Positions 47,868 through 57,884 of a stretch of DNA of 64,000 nt are shown here, piece by piece. The notes under the pieces are model-generated. The model ran no database searches. It saw only the letters and a list, made by a program, of their open reading frames with translations, and was not told where the DNA came from. Source of the DNA: Enterobacter sp. EA-1. GTDB lineage: Bacteria; Pseudomonadota; Gammaproteobacteria; Enterobacterales; Enterobacteriaceae. A program made the translations under genes and the position numbers. The stretch covers positions 4,774,001 to 4,838,000 of the forward strand of contig CP025776.1 in the NCBI GenBank assembly GCA_002886105.1, read 5' to 3'. The stretch's first letter is position 1. Every line of letters begins with the position of its first letter.

Positions 47868-48659
47868 TTACGAGGCAGACATCACGGTCTGGTACAACAA
47901 CTGGTCGAGATCGCTGACCTTACCGCTGCGGCTCTCCGGCAGCGCGTCCGGCACTTCACCACGTGCCAGTTCCGTTTTGATAAAGTCATGCAGTAAAGGG
48001 CGTCGCGGACCGTATTGCGCTTCTCCCGCCCGCTGTTTTAATACCAGCAGTTCATCGATTTCCGCACGCAGGGGGAGCGCCCAGTTGCTGCCCTCCAGCA
48101 GCGTAGCAAAACGCATCGGCGGCATTCCTTTGCCCGCTTCTATCCAGCGCACTGCCAGCAACGGGCGCAGCACATAGAAATATTTCTTCAGCCGCACCGC
48201 TTCCCCTGCAAATAACTACGAAAGTTTTTCTTCGCCATCGAATAGTAATGCCAGCGCGCTCTGACCGGTGAAAACCAGTGCGGCACCTGTGTACGCAGCG
48301 CCGCCAGCGTGGCATCCTCCTGCTGATAAACCACCGGCGAATCCAGCCATTCGATTAAGGTCGGGTTAGCGCTTTTCAGCAACCCCAGCGCTTTGCGCCA
48401 CTCCCAACCACACACATCCAGCTCATCGTCTATTGGCAGCTCTATGACATCGCGCTGCGGTTCAACCCGCAGATACCACTGCGGTTCGTGTACATACAAG
48501 AACCGCACATCGTAGTCACTGTCTGGCGACGCAAACCCCCAGCTGCGACTCCCCGGACTCGCAGGCATACAGCACTTTTATGCCGTATTTCCGCTCCACC
48601 TCGCATAATGTTTGCCGCACGCGTTCACGCATGGCGGCGTCAACGCCCTGATATTCCAT
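47868..48659 (-). CDS. RlaP-type nucleotidyltransferase (PF10127), RNA-repair operon
   Basis: About 263 residues. The DNA-polymerase-beta-like active site is GSRSWGFASPDSDYDVRFLY, with the GS motif and two catalytic aspartates in DSDYDVR (residues about 37-56). GWEWRKALGLLKSANPTLIE and KKYFYVLRPLLAVRWIEAGK follow, as in PF10127 proteins. Comparative genomics has linked this family, named RlaP, with RtcB in bacterial RNA repair operons; its reaction is not firmly established. It starts 26 bases after the rtcB stop on the same strand. A frame change near 48565 (CCCCGG for CCTGG-like context) hides the N-terminus and another near 48210 splits the middle. Confidence 0.85.
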
Positions 48660-48685
48660 CCTGTTTATCCTTCTTTTTATCCTTT

Positions 48686-49905
48686 TTACACCAGCTGACG
48701 CAGGGTATGCACCACTTCCACCAGCGAGGCCTGCGCCACCATCACGGCATCAATATCTTTGTAAGCCATCGGGATCTCATCGATCACATCACTGTCTTTA
48801 CGGCACTCCACATGCGCAGTGGCGCGGATCTGATCGTCCACCGTAAAGCGTTTTTTTCGCCGCCGTACGGCTCATGGTCCGCCCGGCGCCGTGGCTACAG
48901 GAGCAGAAACTCTCTTCATTACCCAGCCCGCGGACAATAAAGCTTTTCGCCCCCATCGAGCCGAATGATCCCCATCTGCCCTTTTGCGCCGAAACCGCAC
49001 CTTTACGCGTGACCAGTATCGCTTCACCAAAGTGCGTCTCTTTTGCACATAGTTGTGATGACAATTTACGGCTTCCTGCTGCGTCATAAAGGGTTTGGTG
49101 ACTGTCTTCGACAACACAGCCAGTACCCGCGACATCATCACTTCACGGTTATGACGGGCAAAATCCTGCGCCCACTCCACCGCTTCCAGATAGTCATCAT
49201 AGTGTTTGCTACCTTCCTGAAAGTAAGCCAGATTTCTGTCCGGCAGGTTCGCAATATGCTGCTGCATATCTTGCTGCGCCAGGGGTAATAAACACATTAC
49301 CAATCGCATTCCCGACACCACGCGACCCGCTATGCAACATCACCCATACCCGCTGCTGTTCATCCGGTGCATATTTCAATAAAGTGGTTACCGGTTCCCA
49401 ACGTACCCAGATGCTGATGATTATTGGTTTTCAACAATGGGGGGTATTTCTCCGTTAAACGCTGAAAACGCGGCGCCAGCAAAGCCCAGTGGTTATCCAC
49501 TTCCAGCGGCGGATTCTCCCGGTGTGCACCTTTATCACGCTTCGCACGGTTCACCGAACGGCCATGCGGTACAGCCTGCTCGATAGCGCTACGCAATCCG
49601 CTCAGGTTATCCGGCAGATCCCCCGCCAGCAGCGAGGTGCGCACCGCAATCATGCCGCAGCCAATATCCACGCCAACCGCCGCCGGGATAATCGCCCCTT
49701 TGGTGGGGGATCACACTGCCGATGGTCGAGCCTTTTCCCAAGTGCACATCCGGCATCACTGCCAGATGTTTGAAGATAAATGGCATTTTGCCGTATTCAG
49801 CAGTTGCTCACGCGCTTCCGGTTCTACCGGTACGCCGTGGGTCCACATTTTCACCGGCGCGGTGTTCTCCTGCGCCAGCAACTGATAATCGTTATTTTGC
49901 ATCAT
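48686..49905 (-). CDS. rtcB: RNA-splicing ligase RtcB
   Basis: RtcB joins 2',3'-cyclic-phosphate and 5'-OH RNA ends using GTP and manganese. The metal-binding motif VGVDIGCGMIAVRTS, HGRSVN, LGTGNHFIEI, MLHSGSRGVGNAIG and the guanylylated-histidine region FCSCSHGAGRTMSR are present, so all catalytic elements are visible. The N-terminus is MMQNNDYQLLAQENTAPVKM and the C-terminus VEVVHTLRQLV. Length is about 407 residues. Its ATG lies within the 3' end of the slipin gene (14-base overlap). Frame changes near 49825, 49710, 49395, 49290, 49045, 48970 and 48860 are joined. Confidence 0.95.
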
Positions 49906-51036
49906 GACTTCCTTTGATGTTCACAAGGCCATGTAATACCTGATCCAATCCACCGAAGACCGAAATCTTATCGATGCGTTCCGCAACACGTTCCGGTGGT
50001 TTCCAGCTCTTTCAGGCGCAATGCCACCGGGTTGCTTTCCATCACTTTTGCCGTGTTCAGCAACGAACGGGTCGCGGCGGTTTCTTCCCGGCGGCGGATC
50101 ACGTTGGCCTGCGCCGATTTTTCTGCTTCCACTAAACGCGACAGAATGGTTTTCATCTCGCCGGGTAAAATGATGTCCTTCACACCCAGCGACGCCACCT
50201 CAATACCAAACTCCGCCATACGGCTCGCCACCTGCGCGCTGACCACGTCATCGATGATTTGCTTATCTTCCAGCAGCTCATCGAGGGTGCGCGTTCCCAC
50301 CGCTTCACGCAGGGCAAACTGCAACTCGCGATAGAGGTGATCCAGCGGTTTGCTTAACTGCGCAAACGCGCTCAGCACATCGGTATAACGCCAGTTCGCC
50401 GCCGGTTCAGGCGCAGCGTGACTTTGTCTTTGGTCAGGATCTCCGGCCACTCACTTCAAGCACCTGCAAGCGCAGATCCACCACGTCCGCTTCTACCAGG
50501 GTGGTTTACTTTCCAGTAACCGCTTAAACCTGCCGGTAGCAGCCCCTGTGTTGCGCCATCCACTTTTAAAACACCCACATGCCATGCCGGTACCTGTACC
50601 GCCAGAATGTTGTCGCGACCTTTACCGTAGCACCGCGCTTCGGCTGTAACACCGCATTGAGGATCTCTGTCGGCACGCTCACGTCACGCGTGTCCATGCG
50701 CACCAGTTTCAGCGTTTCATCCGCTTTCCAGTACAGGCGGCGCGTAGAGGGCGGCAGGATCTCCTGCAATACGCCATCCCGGTACAGCGCACCCGCTTCA
50801 TGCGTATCCATATCGGCCACCGGTGGCAGTAACGCTCAACCCATTGCGGCTGAAAACGACGCAGGTACTCCGCCAGACCTTCCGCCACGTCGCTGCCGTC
50901 AATATTCACCACCAGCAGCTCGGGCTTGTTGAACCACGGCTGGCGGTGCTCACCGGCTTCCAGCACCTGATAATAGTCGCCCTCTCTTGCCAGCAGACCT
51001 AACTGACCTTTACGTATTGTGATTTTATTGGTCATA
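49892..51036 (-). CDS. Slipin family (SPFH/Band 7) protein of the rtc operon
   Basis: About 380 residues. MTNKITIRKGQLGLLAREGD starts a divergent N-terminal part, with VPTEILNAVLQPKRGATVKG and VDLRLQVLEVSGQEILTKDK ahead of the SPFH domain. LDHLYRELQFALREAVGTRT, IASLGVKDIILPGEM-like sequence (observed EVASLGVKDIILPGEMKTIL) and the coiled-coil LVEAEKSAQANVIRRREETA are typical of slipins. No clear N-terminal membrane helix is seen. Slipins accompany RtcB in many RNA-repair operons; their role is unknown. It is the first protein gene behind the sigma-54 promoter. Frame changes near 50830, 50625, 50505, 50405-50455 and 49995 are joined. Confidence 0.88.
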
Positions 51037-51063
51037 ACTCTCTCCTTAATCGTGTTTTGCCTT

Positions 51064-51134
51064 AACGACCGCGGATGCAGGGGCGAAACCACAGGGGAAA
51101 CGGTGTTTTGCCTGCGCCGTTACCGGCGGTCGTT
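51064..51134 (-). ncRNA. Candidate structured RNA 2 in the rtc operon leader
   Basis: A perfect 9-bp closing stem AACGACCGC (51134-51126 on the minus strand) / GCGGTCGTT (51072-51064) encloses 53 bases that contain a GCAGG/CCTGC inner pairing and the T-loop-like GGTTTCGCCCC. It ends 28 bases before the slipin start codon. The size and closed long stem resemble the Ro-binding stem plus module of bacterial Y RNAs, but the identification is by eye. Confidence 0.5.
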
Positions 51135-51198
51135 GGGGGTAGCCGTGTACGGCTGGCTACCGGGTACTGCATTATGGTTATCTCAAGGGATAATGAGT

Positions 51199-51340
51199 TG
51201 CGAATTCGGGAGTCGAACCAGATAGAAAACCGACTTTTCGCACATGTCTTTCTGCTGACGGAACGCCCCCTGGATAACGACTTGCGCCGTTCCCGGTGCG
51301 CCGGCGGGGTCTCTTACCCCCTGCGAACCCAGCATGCTGA
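51199..51340 (-). ncRNA. Candidate tRNA-like (Y-RNA-type) RNA 1 in the rtc operon leader
   Basis: On the minus strand the 3' part (51242-51199) has TGCGAA pairing with TTCGCA like an acceptor stem, enclosing AGTCGG and a T-arm TCTGG-TTCGACT-CCCGA with the tRNA consensus GGTTCGACTCCC; there is no anticodon arm. Upstream, GGAACG and CGTTCC (about 51293 and 51261) close a second stem containing GTCGTTATCC. The arrangement recalls the tRNA-mimic module of Salmonella YrlA. The 5' end is set from the sigma-54 promoter at 51353-51368. Confidence 0.55.
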
Positions 51341-51352
51341 CAGGGTAGTTAT

Positions 51353-51368
51353 TGCCAGATGCGTGCCA
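51353..51368 (-). promoter_or_regulatory. Sigma-54 promoter of the slipin-rtcB-rlaP operon
   Basis: On the minus strand TGGCACGCATCTGGCA matches the sigma-54 consensus TGGCACG-N4-TTGCA, with GG and GC ten bases apart. It lies between divergent rtcR (a sigma-54 activator) and the operon, with transcription expected to start about 12 bases downstream and to include the whole structured leader. Confidence 0.85.
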
Positions 51369-51504
51369 AAATAGAAAAAACAGTCAATTAAATTTTTAAT
51401 TATCTGATAAATAAACATTTTATTTTTAACGCCACGAAGAACAGTTGCGAGTCAGGAAGGTATTTTTTATCCTTAAATATCGATCTTTATCTTTCAGGAT
51501 AAAT

Positions 51505-53090
51505 ATGAAACGTCGGGTGGTGATTGGTGTACTGGGTACGGTGCTGGATAAACGGGGAAAACGGCAAAACCGCTTTCGCAAATGGCGGCCAACGGTAGGG
51601 CTATGCCAGCAGCCAGTTTCCCGGTCGACAGGCTTGAACTGCTGCATCAACCGCGGGATAAAGGGCTGGCGCAACAGGCGGCGGACGACATTGCGCAGCT
51701 CTCCCCCAATACCCGCGTTCGCACACATGCGGTGACGATTACAGATCCGTGGGATTTTTGAAGAGGTGTATGCCGCCTTTCTCGATTTCGCCACACACTA
51801 TCCGTTCGATACGGACAACGAAGAGTATCTGGTGCATATCACCACCGGGACGCACGTCGCACAAATCTGTTGGTTTTTGCTGACGGAAGCGCGTTATCTG
51901 CCCGCCAGCTTGTTGCAAACCGGCCCGGCGGCAAAAGGTTCTTCTGATGAGGCGATTGCCGCTGGCGTCTGTTCGGTGATCGATCTCGATTTAAGCCGTT
52001 ATGCCACGTTAACCAGCCGTTTCCAGCGTGAACAACAGCAGTCGGTGTCGTTTCTCAAATCCGGCATTGATACCCGCAACACCACCTTTAACCAGCTCAT
52101 CGATCAGATTGAACGCGTCGCGCTGCGTTCAACGGCACCGATCCTGCTCACAGGCCCCACCGGTGCAGGCAAATCGTTTCTGGCAAAACGCATCTTCCAG
52201 TTACGTCAGTCACGCCACCCGGTACCGGGGCGACTGATGGCGGTGAACTGCGCGACGCTGCGCGGCGATAACGCCATGTCGACGCTGTTCGGCCATGTGA
52301 AAGGTGCCTTTACGGGTGCACAACAGGCACGTACTGGCCTGCTGCGCGAAGCAGATGGCGGCGTACTGTTTCTCGATGAAATCGCCGAACTGGGGCTGGA
52401 TGAGCAGGCCATGCTGCTGAAAGCGATTGAAGAGAAAACCTTTTTCCCCTTCGGTTCTGATAAAGAAGTACACAGCGACTTCCAGTTGATCGCCGGGACA
52501 CACCGGAATATGCAGAAGTGGGTGGATGACGGCCGCTTTCGCGAAGATCTCTATGCGCGTATCAATATGTGGACCTTCGCGCTGCCGGGCTGGCAGATCG
52601 CCGGGAGGATATCGCCCCCAATATTGAGTATGAGTTGCAACGTTTTGCGCTGGAGCAACAGACACAAATCCGTTTCGATAAAGATGCCCGTGAGCGCTAC
52701 CCGGCTTTCGCCTGTTCGCCACACGCGGCATGGCGGGGAAACTTCCGCGAACTCAGTACGTCGATTGCGCGCATGGCCACGCTGGCCGAGCAAGGGCGCA
52801 TTACGCTCGCGCTGGTCGATGAAGAGCTACAGCGCCTGGAGCACCACTGGCGCGGCGCACCGGTCTCTTCCGCGCTGCCGATAGATCTCAGCGCGCTTGA
52901 TCTCTTTGATCAGCGCCAACTGGAAACCGTGATCGCCATTTGCCGCCGCAGTCAGACGCTGTCGGAAGCCGGGCGCGAACTGTTTGCGGTTTCCCGGCAG
53001 AAAAAGGCGAACCCAAATGATGCGGATCGCCTGCGCAAATACCTTGCCCGCTTCGGGTTAAGCTGGGAAAGCGTGCGCAGCGCAACATAA
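51505..53090 (+). CDS. rtcR: Sigma-54-dependent regulator RtcR
   Basis: The dedicated activator of rtc RNA-repair operons (about 530 residues). The N-terminal RtcR sensor (CARF-like) shows KWRPTVGLCQQ, DPWDFEEVYAAFLDFA and EYLVHITTGTHVAQICWFLL. The AAA+ core has Walker A GPTGAGKSFLAKRIF, the sigma-54-contact loop GAFTGAQQ, Walker B GGVLFLDEIAELGLDEQAML and FREDLYARINMWTF. The C-terminus ends in LRKYLARFGLSWE. In E. coli the N-terminal domain responds to RNA with 2',3'-cyclic phosphate ends. Frame changes near 51625-51660, 51760 and 52590 (a lost C in CCTGG) are joined. It is divergent from the operon it should control. Confidence 0.95.
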
Positions 53091-53223
53091 AACATCTTCA
53101 TCATAATTCGTTTGAATAATATTCCTTAGCACGATAAACAATAGCTATGGTCGGGCCCGATCCCGACCCTTATTACAAAAAAAGACAACACGACACGACA
53201 TAACAATCGCAAGGAATAGATAC

Positions 53224-54163
53224 ATGCTCGCAACTCTCACGCGGCTGTTCCCGTTATGGGCACTGCTGCTCTCTGTCCTCGCCTATTACTTCCCACCGAC
53301 GTTTATTGCCATCGGCCCGTGGGTCACCACGCTGCTGATGCTGATTATGCTGGGTATGGGCGTGCACCTGAAAATCGACGACTTTAAACGCGTTCTGGCG
53401 CGCCCGGCGCCGGTCGCGGCAGGGATTTTCCTGCACTATCTGGTGATGCCGCTGGCGGCATGGCTATTGGCGTTGATATTTAAAATGCCGCCGGATCTCT
53501 CCGCCGGAATGGTACTGGTCGGTAGCGTCGCCAGCGGTACGGCGTCAAACGTGATGATTTATCTGGCAAAAGGCGACGTGGCGCTGTCCGTGACTATCTC
53601 GTCGGTTTCCACCCTCGGGTTGGCGTGATTGCGACGCCGCTGCTGACGCGGTTGTATGTGGATGCGCATATTCAGGTGGATGTGATGGGAATGCTGCTAA
53701 GCATCCTGCAAATTGTGGTGATTCCGATTGGCCTCGGGCTGGTGATCCACCACCTGTTCCCGCGCCCGGTCAAGGCCGTGGAACCCACTGGTTGCCTGCA
53801 TTCTCGATGGTCTGCATTCTGGCGATTATCAGCGCCGTGGTTGCCGGTTCCGCCGCGTATATTGCCTCGGTCGGTCTGGTGGTTATCGCCGCCGTGATCC
53901 TGCATAACAGCATCGGTCTGCTCGGTGGTTACTGGGGTGGGCGTCTGTTCGGGTTTGACGAGTCCACCTGCCGCACGCTGGCCATTGAAGTGGGGATGCA
54001 GAACTCCGGCCGCACTGGGAAAATTTACTTCTCGCCACTCGCGGCACTGCCGGGTGCACTGTTCTCCGTCTGGCATAACCTGTCCGGCTCGCTGCTGGCA
54101 GGCTACTGGTCCGGTAAACCGGTGGATGGGCGGAAAACAGAAGCGGTGACAGAGCGCGAATAA
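53224..54163 (+). CDS. panS: Bile acid:sodium symporter family transporter (PanS-like)
   Basis: About 305 residues with ten hydrophobic segments. [40 protein letters not shown], the conserved [20 protein letters not shown] and [11 protein letters not shown], which is the second sodium-site motif, show the BASS family. Enteric relatives include PanS, an importer of ketopantoate/pantoate, and the substrate here is inferred from that similarity. The RBS AAGGA precedes ATG. Frame changes near 53622, 53787 and 54010; the last loses several bases of the expected LAAALGK segment. The gene lies between rtcR and yjbD and has no counterpart there in E. coli. Confidence 0.8.
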
Positions 54164-54322
54164 CCGGTCTGCCGGGGGCTTGTCCAGTACGGTGCTCTGC
54201 GCATCAAGCGTAACATGACCGTTTATCGGCAACGTGGGGGCGCTTTCCAGAGTTGTGCGCCCCACATGTACAATACCGGACATCGCGTACACTCGAAACA
54301 CATCCCGTGGGGAGAGAGTCCT

Positions 54323-54596
54323 ATGGCACTGACCAGATTGACGCAAAAGAGATGACGGAGAGTGAACAGCGGGAGCTGAAAACGCTGCTCGATCGCGCCC
54401 GCATCGCACACGGACGCCCGCTCAGCAACTCTGAAGCGAATCACGTAAAGAAAGAGTACATCGATAAGCTGATGGCGCAGCGTGAAGTGGCCGCGAAGAA
54501 AGCCCGCCGGGAGTGAAAAAACAGCAGGCTTATAAACCGGACGAAAACACGACGTTTTCCTGGTCCGCGAACACCTCAACGCGCGGCAGGCGCTGA
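54323..54596 (+). CDS. yjbD: DUF3811 family protein YjbD
   Basis: A highly charged protein of about 90 residues. MALTRLTQK, then [40 protein letters not shown] and, after a second correction near 54519, [19 protein letters not shown] and RGRR match E. coli YjbD. Lost A residues in two runs (about 54344 and 54520) break the frame. The function is unknown. Its stop codon abuts the stop of convergent rluF, as in E. coli. Confidence 0.88.
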
Positions 54597-55454
54597 TTAG
54601 CGCCCTTTCTTTTTCCGCCCCGGTTGGGTAAAGCGTTTGCCCGCCGGTTTGGCCCGGCTTTTCTCTTCGGGCTTTGCCACTTTCACCGCAGGTTTTTTTC
54701 GCCGCCTGCGGTTTCGCTTTCGGCTTCGCTTCTGAGGTTGAGTTTTCAATCAGCTTAAACAGCGCAATCAGCTCATCATCCGTAAGATCGCGCCACTCTC
54801 CCGGCGGTAACCCGGTCAGGCTGACGTTCATAATGCGCGTGCGTTCCAGCTTAGTGACTTCATAGCCAAAGTGTTCACACATCCGGCGGATTTGGCGGTT
54901 CAGCCCCTGCACCAGCGTGATGCGGAAGGTAAACGGCGCTTCTTTCTTGACCTTGCATTTTTGGTTACCGTGCCAAGGATCGGCACACCCGCGCCCATAC
55001 CACGCACAAACTCATCGGTAACCGGCTTATTCACCGTGACCAGATACTCTTTCTCATGATCATTGCCGGCACGCAGGATTTTATTCACTAGATCGCCGTG
55101 GTTGGTGAGGAAAATCAGCCCCTCGGGAATCTTTGTCTAACCGACCGATAGGGAAGATACGGCTGCTGTGATTAACGAAATCAACAATATTGTCTTTTCG
55201 CCATCTTCCGTCGTGCTTACAATGCCAACGGGCTTATTCAACGCGATAAACACCAGATCTTCTTCGTTCCGCGGTTCGATAAGTTGACCATTCACTTTCA
55301 CAACGTCTCCGGCGACAACCTGATCGCCAATACCGGCGCGCTTGCCGTTAATAAAGACATTGCCCTGTTCGATGTAACGGTCAGCCTCGCGGCGTGAGCA
55401 AATCCCGCTTTCGCTGATGTATTTGTTTAAACGTGTTGATTGGGTTGGCAGCAT
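54597..55454 (-). CDS. rluF: 23S rRNA pseudouridine(2604) synthase RluF
   Basis: RluF modifies U2604 of 23S rRNA and U35 of tRNA-Tyr. The N-terminal S4 domain is [20 protein letters not shown], and the catalytic-aspartate motif is [20 protein letters not shown] (readable across frame changes near 55170 and 55130). [20 protein letters not shown] and [20 protein letters not shown] complete the domain; the tail is lysine-rich and ends GRKKKGR. Length is about 285 residues. Further frame changes lie near 54960 and 54690. Confidence 0.94.
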
Positions 55455-55581
55455 ACATTCTCCTGTAAAAGCGGAATATAACTGGCTTACGGGAGAGATA
55501 AAAATGGATTTTTACGCCGCATAATCGAATTTGTGCACTACCGCAGTAAAAGTCGGGTTTTCAGCGCAGCGAAAGGCGCGA

Positions 55582-55615
55582 TAAAAAACAGACAGGCCGT
55601 GCCCGTGGGCACGGC
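55582..55615 (-). terminator. Rho-independent terminator after yjbB
   Basis: GCCGTGCCC-AC-GGGCACGGC (read on the minus strand) is followed by CTGTCTG and six T residues, just beyond the yjbB stop. In E. coli pepE lies in this interval; it is absent here. Confidence 0.88.
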
Positions 55616-55625
55616 ACCGCACGGG

Positions 55626-57253
55626 TTAATTCTCGTCGCGTTCGTCGTCTTCATCCGGTTGTTCCAGCACACTGTAGGCCACGGAACAGAACAGGGAGTT
55701 CAGGCGCTTCATGTCGCCCAGCAAGCCAAGGTGCAGCGAACTGGTTTCAATGCTCTGTACGTTTTGCTGATGCAGGCGATCAACGTGCGCATGCGAGAAA
55801 CGGCGATTCATAATGCGGAAACGGTGCTTGCTGCGGCGCAGACGACGAGCGCTGGAGATATCGCTGGAGAAAAATACCGACATCGCCAGTTTCAGATTCC
55901 CCACCAGCCGTTCGTGCAGCGCATCCAGCTCTTTCAGGCCATCAAGGGAGAAAGCACGCCGCGCCGCCAGTGATTTGTCCGCGATGTCACTGCCCATTCG
56001 CTCGACAATGTCAGCGGCCTGCTCAAGGTTGAGCGACATTTCGATAATTTCCGCCCAGCGCTTTGACTCCTCCTCCGCCAGTTCTCCCTGAGGAATGCGC
56101 GCCGTAGAGCTTGATCGCGGTATACAACACATTGACGTCATCGGCCTGTTTGCGCAGCTCTTTTCCCTGCCGCGGTTCGCCGTGCATCACTTTATGCAGC
56201 CCTTCCAGCATCAACTCCATCGCATCGCCCATACGCAGCGTTTCCCCGGGCGGCATTGGCCAACGCAAGGGTTGGGGTGTCCAGCGCAGAACTGTCGAGA
56301 TGCTTCGGTTTAAGACGCGCATCCAGTTCCGGCTCCTCGTGGATGAGCCGTTTACAGAACTGCGCCATCGGTCCGGCAAACGGCACCATCGCCGCAGCGG
56401 ATCAGGTTGTAGAAGACATGGAAATAGATCACCAGTTCCGCTTCGGGCAGTGGCAGTTTTGCATCGAGGTCGCCAGCACATGCACAAACGGCAGAATAAT
56501 CAGGCTACCCACCAGCTTAAACAGCAGGCTGCCGAGCGCGACACGGCGAGCCGCGGCATTGGCGGCGCTGTTATTCAGCATCGCCAGCAGACCGGAGCCG
56601 AGATTCGCGCCAATCACCGGGCACAGCGCCACCGGGAAGAGAGATAATACCTGCGGTGGTCAGCGTCGCCGTGAGCAACACCGCCGCCAGACTGGAGTAA
56701 CTGATAATGGCGAATACCGCGCCAATCAGCGCGTCGAGCATGATGTCGCCCGTCAACGAAGCAAAATCACCTGTACGCCATTCGCCTGAGTGATTGGCGT
56801 GACCGCCTGCACAATCAGTTCCAGCGCCAGCAGGAATCAACCCCAGACCGATACTGACGCGACCCAGTTGCCCTTCGCGGGTTTGCTTACGTCCGAGAAA
56901 GAAAATCACACCGAGAAAAATCAGCAGCGGCGACAGCCACGAGAGATCGAATGTTAAAATGCGCGCCATCAAGGCGGTCCCGACGTCCGCGCCGAGCACA
57001 ATCACCAATGCCGGGGTAAGCGCCACCAGATCCTGCGCCACAAACGAGGTCACCAGCATCGTGGTGGCGTTACTGCTCTGCACCAGAGCGGTAACGCCAA
57101 TGCCCGCACAGAACGCGAGCGGTTTTTTTCAACACTACGGCTGAGAACAGTGCGTAAACGCGCACCGAACACGCGCATCACACCAGTACGGACAATATGC
57201 GTCCCCCATACCAGCAGGGCCACAGCGGAAAGCAGATGGAGCAAAGTCAACAC
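55626..57253 (-). CDS. yjbB: Na/Pi cotransporter family protein YjbB
   Basis: About 542 residues. The membrane half starts MLTLLHLLSAVALLVWGTHI, with the duplicated QSSNATTMLVTSFVAQ and ISYSSLAAVLLTATL motifs of NptA-type phosphate transporters and IGANLGSGLLAMLN. The cytoplasmic half is a PhoU-like helical domain (ESKRWAEIIEMSLNLEQAAD, DIVERMGSDIADKSLAARRA). E. coli YjbB exports phosphate. Frame changes near 57125, 56838, 56775, 56640, 56420-56400, 56260 and 56105 are joined. It ends with an acidic tail EQPDEDDERDEN. Confidence 0.93.
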
Positions 57254-57419
57254 AGGATCCGGTCCTCCTTATCATTATGCGTTGCGTGTTACCCACGAAG
57301 ATAACGTCAACATTATGAATGTAAGTATAAGGCGTTAAAGCCGGGAAAAACGCAGGACGCCGCGCTGACGCCCTGTGAGTTGTAAGGGAAAATGACAATT
57401 TTGTGACAGAAACGGAGAT

Positions 57420-57884
57420 TTAGCCGGTAATCGCGGAATCAGCATGCGGGTGGTGGTTGCGTTTGGCCCATACCACCGAACCGATTTTCAACGCTTCCGA
57501 CACAAAAACAGCAGGAACGCTCCCCACGCGGCGCTAACGCCAGTGACGTGCATAAACAGCGGAATCAACGCCAACGAACATTTTAATGATAATAAACGGG
57601 CTATTTCCTGCACAATAAAGAAGATATTATGAATATCTTTTTCACGATCAGCGACCAGCAGGAAAAAAACAACGAGACGATTAGCGCAATATTTATAAAA
57701 AACATCACCTGAATAATCCCGCCCATCAAACCACTGACGCCCAACTGCGAATAATTGGTATAAAAGCGCTTACATCGGAATAAAAGGAACATTGCCACTT
57801 TGCAGCGAAAAGAAGAAATAACTGACTAATGCCAGCCCATCCATAATTCCCCCAAAATACCAATACTTTATTTTTTAAACTCAT
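57420..57884 (-). CDS. Small unrecognised membrane protein
   Basis: After joining several frame changes the product is about 154 residues. It begins MSLKNKVLVFWG, then ALVSYFFFSLQSGNVPF, a hydrophobic segment GLMGGIIQVMFFINIALIVS followed by LFFSCWSLIV, the helix DREKDIHNIFFIVQEIARLL, LALIPLFMHVTGVSAAWGAF and a C-terminus KRNHHPHADSAITG. Three or four membrane segments are likely. I do not recognise the family. Its ATG lies inside the 3' end of the upstream gene (17-base overlap), so the two are a unit; a partner such as an immunity or anchoring protein is possible but unproven. Confidence 0.5.

Noticed and set aside
51199-51242. A tRNA gene on the minus strand, suggested by the T-arm consensus
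   Set aside because: Only acceptor-like and T-arm-like elements in 44 bases; there is no anticodon arm and no complete cloverleaf, so it is recorded as a tRNA-like part of a non-coding RNA.
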